From Rhodoferax sp. TH121 (GTDB lineage Bacteria; Pseudomonadota; Gammaproteobacteria; Burkholderiales; Burkholderiaceae_C): 64,000 nt of DNA. The stretch covers positions 150,054 to 214,053 of the forward strand of contig NZ_NOXW01000018.1 in assembly GCF_002251855.1 (NCBI RefSeq), given 5' to 3'. A program made the position numbers and the translations under genes. The notes under the pieces were generated by a model. That model did no database searches and had not been told where the DNA came from. It saw only the letters and a list, made by a program, of their open reading frames with translations. Positions 1 through 8,320 of the stretch are shown one piece after another. Numbering within the stretch: the first letter of the stretch is position 1; every line of letters starts with the position of its first letter.

Positions 1-32
1 TCAACCCCGGCCGCCTCTGCGCCGACCTCTGA
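1..32 (+). CDS. glcE: Glycolate oxidase subunit GlcE, C-terminal end only
   Basis: Only the last nine or so codons are in the window, reading N-P-G-R-L-C-A-D-L followed by TGA. This matches the conserved FNPGR..AD. ending of the FAD-binding GlcE subunit of glycolate oxidase, and glcF starts 10 bases downstream as in glcDEF operons. The identification rests on this short tail plus the neighbour; the rest of the gene lies left of the window. Confidence 0.7.
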   Translation, partial: NPGRLCADL

Positions 33-41
33 GCCCGCGCC

Positions 42-1298
42 ATGCAAACCCAACTCGCCCCCGAATACCAGAACACCGCCGACGGCCAAGCCGCCGAGGC
101 CATTCTGCGCAAGTGTGTGCACTGCGGCTTCTGTACTGCCACCTGCCCCACCTACCAGCTGTTGGGCGACGAGCTGGACGGCCCGCGCGGCCGCATCTAC
201 CTGATGAAGCAGGTGCTGGAAGGCCAAACGCCGACCCGTGCCACGCAGATGCACTTGGACCGCTGTCTGACCTGCCGCAACTGCGAAAGCACCTGCCCCA
301 GCGGCGTGGACTATGGACATCTGGTGGACATCGGCCGCAAGCTGGTGGATGCCAAGGTGCCGCGCCCTATGGGCGAGCGGGCTGTGCGCTGGGCGCTGAA
401 AGAGGGCTTGCCCTCGCCATTGTTTGCACCGGCCATGAAGCTGGGGCAGCTGGTACGCCCGCTGCTGCCGCAAAGCCTGAAGAACAAGGTACCCGCCCCA
501 CAGGAAGCCGGCGCCTGGCCCACGCGCCAGCACGCCCGCAAGGTGTTGATGCTGGAAGGCTGCGTCCAGCCCGCCATGGCGCCCAACATCAACAGCGCCA
601 CCGCCCGCGTGCTGGATGCTGCCGGGGTGCAGGTCCAGGTGGCGCGCAAGGCAGGCTGCTGCGGTGCCGTCAAATTCCACCTCAACGACCAGGACGGTGG
701 CAAGGCCGAGATGCGCGCCAACATCGACGCCTGGTGGCCCTATGTAGAGCAGGGCGCCGATGCACTTGTGATGAATGCCTCGGGCTGTGGGGCCACCGTC
801 AAGGAGTATGGCCACATCCTGCGCGACGACCCGCTATACGCCGCCAAAGCGGCCCACATCAGCGCGCTCACCCGCGATCTCAGCGAGCTCCTGCCCGACT
901 TGCTACCCGCCTTGAAGGCCCGCCTGGACGGGCCAGCGGTGGCCGCACAACCCGCGCTGGTCTTCCATCCGCCCTGCACGCTGCAGCACGGGCAAAAGCT
1001 CAAGGGCGGGGTGGAGGCCCATCTCGCGGCGTTGGGTTTTGACGTGCGCATCGCGGCCAACGAAGCGCATCTGTGCTGCGGTTCGGCCGGCACGTACTCG
1101 GTGCTGAACCCAGCCTTGTCGTACCAGCTGCGCGATCGCAAACTGAGCTACCTGGCACCTGCGGCCAACGAGGTCATCATCAGTGCCAACATCGGCTGTA
1201 TCACCCATTTGCAAAGTGGTACGACCACTCCGGTACGCCATTGGGTGGAGGTATTGGACGCTGCTTTGTGCGCCACGCCGGGCGGGTTCGCCGCATAA
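42..1298 (+). CDS. glcF: Glycolate oxidase iron-sulfur subunit GlcF
   Basis: The 418-residue protein is the electron-transfer subunit of glycolate oxidase (glycolate to glyoxylate, electrons to the quinone pool, cytoplasmic face of the membrane). Two [4Fe-4S] ferredoxin motifs are visible: C25-x2-C28-x2-C31-x3-C35-P and C75-x2-C78-x2-C81-x3-C85-P. Two cysteine-rich CCG domains follow, with the motifs CCGAVKFH (about residue 207) and HLCCGSAGTYS (about 346). This is the full family length. It lies 10 bases after the glcE stop, so the two are co-transcribed. No obvious terminator follows before the next gene. Confidence 0.95.
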   Translation: MQTQLAPEYQNTADGQAAEAILRKCVHCGFCTATCPTYQLLGDELDGPRGRIYLMKQVLEGQTPTRATQMHLDRCLTCRNCESTCPSGVDYGHLVDIGRKLVDAKVPRPMGERAVRWALKEGLPSPLFAPAMKLGQLVRPLLPQSLKNKVPAPQEAGAWPTRQHARKVLMLEGCVQPAMAPNINSATARVLDAAGVQVQVARKAGCCGAVKFHLNDQDGGKAEMRANIDAWWPYVEQGADALVMNASGCGATVKEYGHILRDDPLYAAKAAHISALTRDLSELLPDLLPALKARLDGPAVAAQPALVFHPPCTLQHGQKLKGGVEAHLAALGFDVRIAANEAHLCCGSAGTYSVLNPALSYQLRDRKLSYLAPAANEVIISANIGCITHLQSGTTTPVRHWVEVLDAALCATPGGFAA

Positions 1299-1361
1299 TC
1301 TTGGCAAAGGGCTGCCTGTGCAGGGTGGCGCCGGTTGTGCCTGTTTGATCCAGGGGGCCCC

Positions 1362-2108
1362 ATGATCCCGTCCGACCACATCGATGACCCGCGCCGCCAG
1401 TGGCTGATCCAGGCACTGGCGGCCGGCCTCTTCGGCCCCGCGATGGGGCTGGCGCAAGCCCAAAGCCTGTTTGGCAATCGCCCCAGCAAACTGCCACCCG
1501 GTCAGTCTATCTATAGTCTCAGCGGCCAGGTGCGCGTCAATGACAAACTCGCCACGCTGAGCACACCCATCAAGCCTGGCGACACACTGCAGACCGCCAA
1601 AGACAGCCAAGTGATCTTTGTGGTCAACACCCACTCCATGATTCTGCGTGGCGACAGCAAGCTAGTGATCGAAACCCCTGCCACTGCACCGGCTGATACC
1701 TCACTCACAGGCCTGTTGATTGGAGGTTTGCGCATGGTGACTGGCAAGTTGTTGTCGGTGTCGCGCAATTCGCCCATGCGCGTTACCACCTCAACCTCCA
1801 CCATTGGCATCCGGGGCACCGGGTTTTATGTGGAGTCCGACCCCGAGCAAACTTACTTTTGCACCTGTTATGGTGCCACCGAAGTGCAGGCGACCGACGA
1901 CCCCGAGAGCCGCGAGCAGGTGGTGGCCTCGCACCATGACCGCCCGCTCTACATCGTCAAGGACGGTGGCCGGGGCAAGAACATCCGCAGTGCCCCGTTC
2001 CTGAACCATACGGACCAGGAACTGGCGCTGATTGAAACTTTGGTGGGGCGCAAGACCCCGTTTGTATTTGCGACCGACGCTTACACCGGACCCAGGCGCG
2101 GCTACTAA
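1362..2108 (+). CDS. Exported FecR-domain protein
   Basis: This is a 248-residue protein. The ATG at 1362 follows a purine-rich stretch (CAGGGGG) and is preferred over an in-frame TTG upstream. The N-terminus has a twin-arginine-like PRRQWL motif before a hydrophobic segment ending near AQAQS, so export (possibly Tat) is likely. The body looks like a FecR domain (about residues 45-150): G-Q-V-R-V-N, then GDTLQT, and STIGIRGTGFYV, the usual 'T-x-x-G-V-R-G-T' type core. No ECF sigma factor or TonB receptor is adjacent, so this is not a classical FecIRA iron-signalling gene. It converges on the triheme lipoprotein gene with 16 bases between stops. Function is unknown; a role as a surface or periplasmic partner of that pair is speculation. 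Confidence 0.7.
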   Translation: MIPSDHIDDPRRQWLIQALAAGLFGPAMGLAQAQSLFGNRPSKLPPGQSIYSLSGQVRVNDKLATLSTPIKPGDTLQTAKDSQVIFVVNTHSMILRGDSKLVIETPATAPADTSLTGLLIGGLRMVTGKLLSVSRNSPMRVTTSTSTIGIRGTGFYVESDPEQTYFCTCYGATEVQATDDPESREQVVASHHDRPLYIVKDGGRGKNIRSAPFLNHTDQELALIETLVGRKTPFVFATDAYTGPRRGY

Positions 2109-2124
2109 CCGAAGGTCGTTCGTC

Positions 2125-4083
2125 CTACTCCGGAGCGCCGTTCAGAATCCAGTTCAGGAAGGTGTCGTAGTGCACCCGGTCCCCATGGCCCGGCGCGGCG
2201 CTGGTGTCAAACCCAGTCAGCAAGCCCCCGTTGTGGTGGTTGCCCGAGGGTTTGCGCAGAAGGGGGCTGGCCGCAATGTCGCTGAAGTTGATGCGCCCGC
2301 GCAGCTCGGTATAGAACCAGTGGTCATCGGTAGCGTCGGTCACGCCGTCTGCATTGCGGTCGAAGTTGCTGTACCAAATTGGTGGTTGGCCGGAGTCCCC
2401 AATACCCGAGGTGTGGCAACCTGTGCAGGTGCCAGCACCTTGCAAAATGGTTTTGATGTCACTGAAGCGCAGGGCCGACGGCGTGTAGGCCAAGGCGGTG
2501 TCCACCACGATCACCAGTTTGGCTTCCGCGCTTTGGACGGCCCCTTTGCTGACCCGCAACATTACCCAGTAGGTGCCATTGCCCAGCGCGGTGAAGGTCG
2601 GTGTGGCGGTGTTGGCATTGCTCAGGCTGGCGCCTACCGTGGGTGAGCTGGGCGAAATGCTCCACTGGTAGCTGTCGGCATACAGGCTCATGCCGGCTGA
2701 CAAGGTGGTGCTCAGGGCCTTGACCACGCGGTCAGGCCCCGGGTCGGCCACGGGCGCACCGGGCTGTGTGCTGGTGTTGCTGTAGCCCTTGCCAGCCAGG
2801 TAGGTTCCCATGGGCGAGTAGGTCGCACTGCTGGCCCAGTAGTTGTCGTAAATCAGCTTGGCCAAGGGCATGTTGCCCCGGTCCAGCACATGCGCCTTGA
2901 TACGGGCGGAGTAGCCATCAAACTTGGCAAAGGTGGCAAAGTCGATGTCGGACTGGTTGCCGTTGCCCCGCAGCAGGTGGCAGACCCGGCAAGCCTGGGC
3001 CTGGGTGTTGAGGTAGAGCGCGGACTGCACGGCCCAGCCTGCGGGGACGTAGGTGTCGGTGGTGGCGGTGTTGGACTGGGGCAGTCCCGCGCCGCCATAC
3101 ATGTCCTTGAGGTGTTCGGCCACGGTGCCTTGGTACTCATTGCCAATCGCAGTGCGGCGGCAGGCATCCTCACCCCCGGCCGCCACCGGAATGGGCAGAG
3201 AACACAGCACCATCTTGTTGATGGTCTTGATCTTGGCTTCCTGCATCAGACGGGTAAAGCCGGGCAGGCTGGAGAAGTCGAAGGAGGCGGGCTCTAGCGG
3301 GTGCAGTTGGGCTGCGATATCTCCACGGACACCGCCCTGGTTGGGGGCGACGGCGTCGACCGCTGATTTCACGTTCATCAAGCGGGGAAACAGGGGCTTG
3401 CCTGCCACTGCGGGTGTCAGCGGGTCTCCGCGGCCGCCATGGCAGGACGCACATACGGTGGGCATGGCCTTGGGGCCGCGGCCATCCAGATTGCCCATCA
3501 TCAGCCGTGCTCCGGTCACGGGGTCGTAGGTGTAGAACTTGACGAAGTTGATCGTACCGCCGGGACCCGGGCTGAACTCAATGGCATTGGTACCCAAATG
3601 CCACTTGGCCTCGGGCATGATGGCCGCCTCCAGGTTCAGCGCGTTGTACGCGCCGTAGGCGCCCACCATGTAGTTCTCCACCACAAAGGCCAGGGTTCCA
3701 TCAGGGTTCTGGCGTGCCGTCATCTTGCGCCCATAGCCCAGGTCACGCTGGTCGCCGACGATCACGGTTTCTTCGCCTAGCGTGCCAGCCGCCGTGCCAA
3801 ACAGGTTTTTGGCCTTGAACTTGGCCAGTGTGTCGCGTTCGTTGTTGGGGTCTATCGCTTCGTAGTAGGCGGTGGCGTAGGCCAAGGAGGCCACTTGCAG
3901 CGTGCCGTCATCCTGTTTTTGCGGGTTCGGGAACAGCAGAAAACTGTCGGGGCCACTGGTCGGGCTGGTGGTGCGCGGGGCATTCGGGTCCACATCGTTG
4001 CCACCATTGGTGCCGCCGCATGCCACCAGTATCCAGGGCAGCAGCAGGCACAGGGACCGACAGATAGCTGCATGCGCGGACAT
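2125..4083 (-). CDS. Triheme c-type cytochrome-like lipoprotein with PKD-like domain
   Basis: The 652-residue protein has a lipoprotein signal peptide (hydrophobic LCLLLPWILVAC, lipidated Cys about C22). Three CxxCH heme-attachment motifs are visible: CASCH (211-215), CRVCH (365-369) and CTGCH (553-557). A PKD/Ig-like beta domain (about residues 445-528, A-D-P-G-P-D...) sits between hemes 2 and 3. The start at 4083 has a strong GGGAGG ribosome site 6-8 bases upstream; an in-frame start further out would lack a signal peptide. It begins 11 bases after the stop of the beta-barrel gene, so they form an operon. No enzyme family is recognised. It may be an outer-membrane-anchored electron carrier or a di-heme-oxidase-like protein, but no peroxidase signature is evident. 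Confidence 0.75.
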   Translation of the reverse strand: MSAHAAICRSLCLLLPWILVACGGTNGGNDVDPNAPRTTSPTSGPDSFLLFPNPQKQDDGTLQVASLAYATAYYEAIDPNNERDTLAKFKAKNLFGTAAGTLGEETVIVGDQRDLGYGRKMTARQNPDGTLAFVVENYMVGAYGAYNALNLEAAIMPEAKWHLGTNAIEFSPGPGGTINFVKFYTYDPVTGARLMMGNLDGRGPKAMPTVCASCHGGRGDPLTPAVAGKPLFPRLMNVKSAVDAVAPNQGGVRGDIAAQLHPLEPASFDFSSLPGFTRLMQEAKIKTINKMVLCSLPIPVAAGGEDACRRTAIGNEYQGTVAEHLKDMYGGAGLPQSNTATTDTYVPAGWAVQSALYLNTQAQACRVCHLLRGNGNQSDIDFATFAKFDGYSARIKAHVLDRGNMPLAKLIYDNYWASSATYSPMGTYLAGKGYSNTSTQPGAPVADPGPDRVVKALSTTLSAGMSLYADSYQWSISPSSPTVGASLSNANTATPTFTALGNGTYWVMLRVSKGAVQSAEAKLVIVVDTALAYTPSALRFSDIKTILQGAGTCTGCHTSGIGDSGQPPIWYSNFDRNADGVTDATDDHWFYTELRGRINFSDIAASPLLRKPSGNHHNGGLLTGFDTSAAPGHGDRVHYDTFLNWILNGAPE

Positions 4084-4094
4084 GTGCACCTCCC

Positions 4095-5009
4095 TCAGAA
4101 GCGAAACAGGTAACTCGCCAGCAGCTGGTTGCTGATGTAGCTGCGCGGCGACGTCGCCCAACTGGGGCGCAATTCTGGTGTGGATTCCACGCGCCGCCAG
4201 GCAATGTCGATTGCTCCGTTTTGACCCAACGAATGGTTGTAGCCCACGGTGGTCAGCCAGGTGCTGCCATTGATCTTGTAGCTGAAGAACTGGCCTCCGG
4301 TGAACGCGTTGTCCAGCACGAAAACCTTGGAGATGGTCACGTTCTCCAGCGAAGCGCGCCCGGTGGAGACGACATCCCCCACGCGGTACTCGGCGCTCAG
4401 GTACAGGGCCTTGCGGGCACTCAGCGCGTAGTCCAGGCTCATGCGGGCGGAGGTGTCCACGGTGCTGAAGACTTTGCTGTTGCTGGCGCGCTGGTTGCTG
4501 GCGAGCGCAGCAAACAGGCCTATGCGGTCGGTCAGTGGTTGGCTCAGTGACAGGCCCAGGCTGTAGCGGACGCCGTCGCGCAGGTTTGACTCATAGTCTT
4601 CTGCCTTGACCTTGGCGAACACCCCCAGGGTGGGGGCGGAAAACTCGGAGGATTCACGATATTGCAGTTCTGCTTCGACGGCTGCGTCCAGATGGCTGAG
4701 GCCCGAGTAGGACTGGAAACGTTCGCCGCCCAATATCCCCGTGAGCAGCAGGCGACTCTGGCTACCCAGTGCCCAGGTGGCCGACTTGCTGAGGTTCACA
4801 CTGTAGGCCGCGTCGTTGAGGCGGTCATTGCCCTCTTTGGCCCGCGTGACGTTGTCGTCGAGCGTGAGTCCTGCGTCCACCAGCAGGCCAAAGCCCTGGT
4901 TCTCGTCTGCCAGTGCGGGTAGCGCCGTGACCAGGCACAAGAGCAGGGCCCACCGGGAGGAACGCCCGATCGCAGGGGAGCCGCAATGCAACGCCGATGT
5001 ACATGCCAT
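4095..5009 (-). CDS. Outer-membrane beta-barrel protein, function unknown
   Basis: This is a 304-residue protein with a signal peptide (WALLLCLVTALPALA, then DENQG). The mature part alternates polar and hydrophobic residues in beta-strand style and ends in a terminal Phe (SYLFRF), the BAM recognition signature of outer-membrane proteins. The ATG at 5009 is preferred because GAGGG lies 9 bases upstream; an in-frame ATG at 5018 abuts that ribosome site. It is the first gene of a two-gene operon with the triheme lipoprotein. The length suggests a 12-14 strand barrel. No porin family is recognised. Confidence 0.7.
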   Translation of the reverse strand: MACTSALHCGSPAIGRSSRWALLLCLVTALPALADENQGFGLLVDAGLTLDDNVTRAKEGNDRLNDAAYSVNLSKSATWALGSQSRLLLTGILGGERFQSYSGLSHLDAAVEAELQYRESSEFSAPTLGVFAKVKAEDYESNLRDGVRYSLGLSLSQPLTDRIGLFAALASNQRASNSKVFSTVDTSARMSLDYALSARKALYLSAEYRVGDVVSTGRASLENVTISKVFVLDNAFTGGQFFSYKINGSTWLTTVGYNHSLGQNGAIDIAWRRVESTPELRPSWATSPRSYISNQLLASYLFRF

Positions 5010-5096
5010 GCTGGCCATCCCTCGCAAGAGCCACGATGGCCGCCAGTCTAAAGCAAGCGGCGCGCCTTGCATACCGCACCGCGCAGTGCTGCGGCT

Positions 5097-5582
5097 TCAG
5101 GCTGCCAAGGCCGCCTCAATGTCCTGCGCCAGGCTGGCTGGGGTGTCGGTCGGGGCGTAGCGCTTGAGGACCTGCCCATTCTTGCCGATCAGGAACTTGG
5201 TGAAGTTCCATTTGATGGCCTTGGTGCCTAGGAAGCCCGGGGCTTCCTTCACCAGCCACTGGTACAGCGGGTGGGCGTCGCTGCCGTTCACATCGATCTT
5301 GGCCATCATGGGGAAGCTGACCCCATAGTTGAGCTGGCAGAACTCTGAAATCTCGTCGTTGCTGCCCTTGTCTTGCGCACCAAACTGGTTGCAGGGAAAG
5401 CCCAAGACCACCAGACCTTTGCCACCATAGGTTTTGTGCAGCTCTTCCAGGCCCGCGAACTGGGGCGTGAAACCGCAGGCGCTGGCGGTGTTGACAATCA
5501 GCAGGGGCTTGCCCTGAAACTGCTTGAGGGGGACCGGTTGCCCGTTGATTTGCAGGGCGTCAAAGTCGTACACAGAAGACAT
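5097..5582 (-). CDS. Glutathione peroxidase-family thiol peroxidase
   Basis: This 161-residue protein reduces hydroperoxides using glutathione or thioredoxin. The peroxidatic Cys is C36 in NTASACGFTPQF, followed by the family motif GFPCNQFGAQ (C64 onward, with the catalytic Gln) and WNFTKFLIGKNGQV with the catalytic Trp/Asn. The start at MSSVYDF was chosen because the family begins here; an upstream in-frame start adds a sequence unlike the family. No signal peptide is present, so it is cytoplasmic. It is a stand-alone gene divergent from the diguanylate cyclase gene. Confidence 0.93.
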   Translation of the reverse strand: MSSVYDFDALQINGQPVPLKQFQGKPLLIVNTASACGFTPQFAGLEELHKTYGGKGLVVLGFPCNQFGAQDKGSNDEISEFCQLNYGVSFPMMAKIDVNGSDAHPLYQWLVKEAPGFLGTKAIKWNFTKFLIGKNGQVLKRYAPTDTPASLAQDIEAALAA

Positions 5583-5686
5583 GGATAGGGCTTTCTGGAG
5601 TGGCAGGTGCTTCACGATAGCAGTTTGTGAAAACACTTGTCCCTGCCGGATTTTGCTGAGAAGATTCCAAGCATCAAGGAGATGCG

Positions 5687-6913
5687 GTGAACAAAGCCCC
5701 CTGGTACCAGCCCTATGTGGATTGGTTCTGGCTTACCAAACAAGAATATGACGTGGTGCAGGGCGAGGGCACCATGGAGTCGCTGCGTCGCTTCCGTTGG
5801 GTTGCCTGTCTCATGGTCCCCTTGCACCTGGCCATGGCCATTTTGCTGGATGCCTACCATGCCCCAGCGGAGCACCCGGAGTTGCAGGTCTGGGCCAGTC
5901 TTGTAGGGCGGGCCCACTGGACGGCGGCAGCCTTGGTGAGCGTGTGCGGTGTGGCCGCCCACTACTGCCTGCGCCAGGCGCGTGCTTCGGCGGCCGCCAT
6001 CACCTTGCAGATTCTGGTGGCTATTGCCTACATCTACCTGGGTGCCTACCTCAGCATTGCCGACCTGGTGGCCAACGCAGGCGCTGGCCTGTCCAGCTTT
6101 ATGCTGATCTGCATCATGTTCGGTGTCTTGTCCCTGATGCGCCCGGCTATTTCTGTACCTCTTTTTTTCGGCGCCTACCTGGTCTTTGCTTACATGCTGC
6201 GCCAGGCTCCCATTGCGCCCATGCACAACAACAGCCTCAACATCATGGCTTTCTTCTCACCTTTGTTGGCCCTGGTGGCGTCGGTTATGGTGTGGAACCA
6301 GTTTGCCAAGGCGGTGATGTTGCGCCGCCAGCTCAGCCGCAGCAACCAGGCGCTGGTGGCCCAACAGCGGGAATTGGCCTTTCTGGCTGCCCACGACACG
6401 CTGACGGGCCTGATCAACCGGCGTGAATTCATGCGCCAGGCGCAGCAGGAGCTCAACCGGGCGGTGCGTGCCACCGTGCCTACGCACTGTGTGATGGTGG
6501 ACCTGGACTACTTCAAGACAGTGAACGACGTGCACGGCCACCCGGTAGGAGACGCCATGCTGCAGCATGTGGCGGCAGTGTTGCGTCGCGGTGTGCGCAG
6601 CACCGACACCGTGGCGCGTCTGGGGGGCGAAGAGTTCATCGTGCTGCTGCCCGACACCGCGCGCCAAGGGGCGTGTGATGTGGCGGAGAAGCTGCGTTTG
6701 TTGGTACGCACTGAGCCCTTGGTTTACCTGGGGGTGGCGCTGCCCATGACTGCCAGCTTTGGCGTGAGCGGCACCACGCAGGGCCAAAAAGTGGCCATTG
6801 AGTGTATTTATGCCGCGGCAGACCGGGCGCTGTATGTCGCCAAACAGCTGGGCCGCGACCAGGTGCAGTACGCAGTACCTGAGCCTTCGGAACTGGCGGC
6901 GCCCCCGGCTTAG
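5687..6913 (+). CDS. Membrane diguanylate cyclase (GGDEF protein)
   Basis: This 408-residue protein makes cyclic di-GMP from two GTP. The N-terminal half (about 40-210) holds five or six hydrophobic membrane segments acting as a sensor of unknown ligand. The C-terminal half is a GGDEF domain with the active-site form GGEEF. The inhibitory I-site RxxD (RSTD) lies exactly five residues upstream, so the enzyme should be active and product-inhibited. The start is GTG at 5687, preceded by AAGGAG at a good distance. Its stop overlaps the stop of the converging lplT gene by four bases. No partner phosphodiesterase is adjacent. Confidence 0.92.
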   Translation: MNKAPWYQPYVDWFWLTKQEYDVVQGEGTMESLRRFRWVACLMVPLHLAMAILLDAYHAPAEHPELQVWASLVGRAHWTAAALVSVCGVAAHYCLRQARASAAAITLQILVAIAYIYLGAYLSIADLVANAGAGLSSFMLICIMFGVLSLMRPAISVPLFFGAYLVFAYMLRQAPIAPMHNNSLNIMAFFSPLLALVASVMVWNQFAKAVMLRRQLSRSNQALVAQQRELAFLAAHDTLTGLINRREFMRQAQQELNRAVRATVPTHCVMVDLDYFKTVNDVHGHPVGDAMLQHVAAVLRRGVRSTDTVARLGGEEFIVLLPDTARQGACDVAEKLRLLVRTEPLVYLGVALPMTASFGVSGTTQGQKVAIECIYAAADRALYVAKQLGRDQVQYAVPEPSELAAPPA

Positions 6914-8193
6914 CCGTGCAGGTTGTCGTTGCGGGCGATGTCTAGCAGGTGATTCACCACGGCGGCGTGATCGCGGCAGTTGCGTTCATGCCAGCGTTTG
7001 ATCAGCCACATGCAGCCCGCCACCACGACGCCAAACACGGTGATGGCACCAAAGGCTGACAGGCCCATGCCCGTGGACAGGCTGTAGAAGGCGCCCAAGC
7101 CGAGAATGCAGGCCTGCTCGTTGAAATTCTGCACGGCAATCGAGCGGCCTGCGCCCATCAGGTTGTGGCCGCGGTGTTGCAGCAGTGCATTCATGGGCAC
7201 GACCAGAAAGCCACCCAGGCCACCCAGCAGAATCAGGAACGGAGCGGCTACCCACACGTTGCTGATGAAGTTCAGCAGGATCACCAGCAAGCCCATGGCA
7301 ATGCCCAAGGGGATCACGTTGACCGCGTGCTCCAGCCGCATGCGCAGCGAAGCGGCCACCGCACCCACGGCGGTACCTATGGCTACTACGCCCACCAAGG
7401 CCGAGGCCTGGGTCACGCTGTAGCCCAGTGCAGCGGAGGCCCAGGCCAAGACGATGTAGCGCAGATTGCCGCTCACGCCCCAGAACAGGGTGGTGGTTCC
7501 CAGCGAGATCTGGCCCAGACGGTCTTTCCACAGCTTGGTGTTGCATTGCCAGAAATCTGGCAGCAGGGATAGCAGGTTTTTGGGCATGGCGCGCATGGAG
7601 ACGCCGGTGTCAGGAATGCGGGTGTTGAACCAAGCCGCTGCCAAGTAGACAAAAATCAGGATGCCAATGGCCGCCTCGGGGGCGGTGTCGATGCTGGTGT
7701 CAATCAGCGGTAGGTCAAAGGACAGCAGCGCCTGCGAAATCATGGGGCTGACCAATTGGCCGCCCAGCAGCACACCCAGAATGATGGAGGCAATGGTGAG
7801 TCCTTCGATCCAGCCATTGGCCTTGACCAGCTGGCTGGCGGGCAGCAGCTCGGTCAGGATTCCGTATTTGGCAGGCGAGTAGGCGGCTGCCCCCAGGCCC
7901 ACGATGGCATAGGCCATGAGCGGGTGGGTGCCAAACAACATCAGCAGGCAGCCCACAATCTTGATGCTGTTGCTGATCAGCATGACCCGGCCCTTGGGCA
8001 TGGAGTCCGCAAATGCACCTACAAACGGGGCCAGCACCACGTAGAACAGCGCAAACATGGGGACCAGAGCGGCTTGTTGCCATTCCGGGGCCCCGCTGCT
8101 ACGCAGCAACTGCACGGCGCCCACAAACAAGGCATTGTCGGCCAGCGAGCTGAAAAACTGCGCTGACATGATGGTGTAAAAACCGCGTTTCAT
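6910..8193 (-). CDS. lplT: Lysophospholipid transporter LplT (MFS)
   Basis: This 427-residue protein has about 12 transmembrane segments. LplT flips lysophospholipids across the inner membrane for re-acylation. Recognition rests on the N-terminal MKRGFYTIMSAQFFSSLADN motif and the AAAYSPAKYGILTELLP loop typical of the LplT family. The ATG at 8193 is preferred over an in-frame GTG at 8211. No acyltransferase (aas) is fused or adjacent, unlike enteric bacteria. It is divergent from alr across a 127-bp gap, an arrangement I recall from other betaproteobacteria. Confidence 0.88.
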   Translation of the reverse strand: MKRGFYTIMSAQFFSSLADNALFVGAVQLLRSSGAPEWQQAALVPMFALFYVVLAPFVGAFADSMPKGRVMLISNSIKIVGCLLMLFGTHPLMAYAIVGLGAAAYSPAKYGILTELLPASQLVKANGWIEGLTIASIILGVLLGGQLVSPMISQALLSFDLPLIDTSIDTAPEAAIGILIFVYLAAAWFNTRIPDTGVSMRAMPKNLLSLLPDFWQCNTKLWKDRLGQISLGTTTLFWGVSGNLRYIVLAWASAALGYSVTQASALVGVVAIGTAVGAVAASLRMRLEHAVNVIPLGIAMGLLVILLNFISNVWVAAPFLILLGGLGGFLVVPMNALLQHRGHNLMGAGRSIAVQNFNEQACILGLGAFYSLSTGMGLSAFGAITVFGVVVAGCMWLIKRWHERNCRDHAAVVNHLLDIARNDNLHG

Positions 8194-8320
8194 GGGTGGG
8201 GGATAAGGCACATTAGCGGGGCTAATGCGCTAGGTATTGTTGTAGGTCTCCAAACGTGCTGCGGTTATAGCACGCCCGCCAATGTCAAAATCTTCGTAGT
8301 TTCACGCCCCAACCGTCCCC

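Noticed and set aside
1362..2108. FecR protein as an iron-uptake signalling gene
   Set aside because: There is no ECF sigma factor or TonB-dependent receptor nearby; the domain alone does not imply iron sensing.
5010..5018. ATG at 5018 as start of the beta-barrel protein
   Set aside because: The only purine-rich ribosome site directly abuts this codon; it is correctly spaced for the ATG at 5009.
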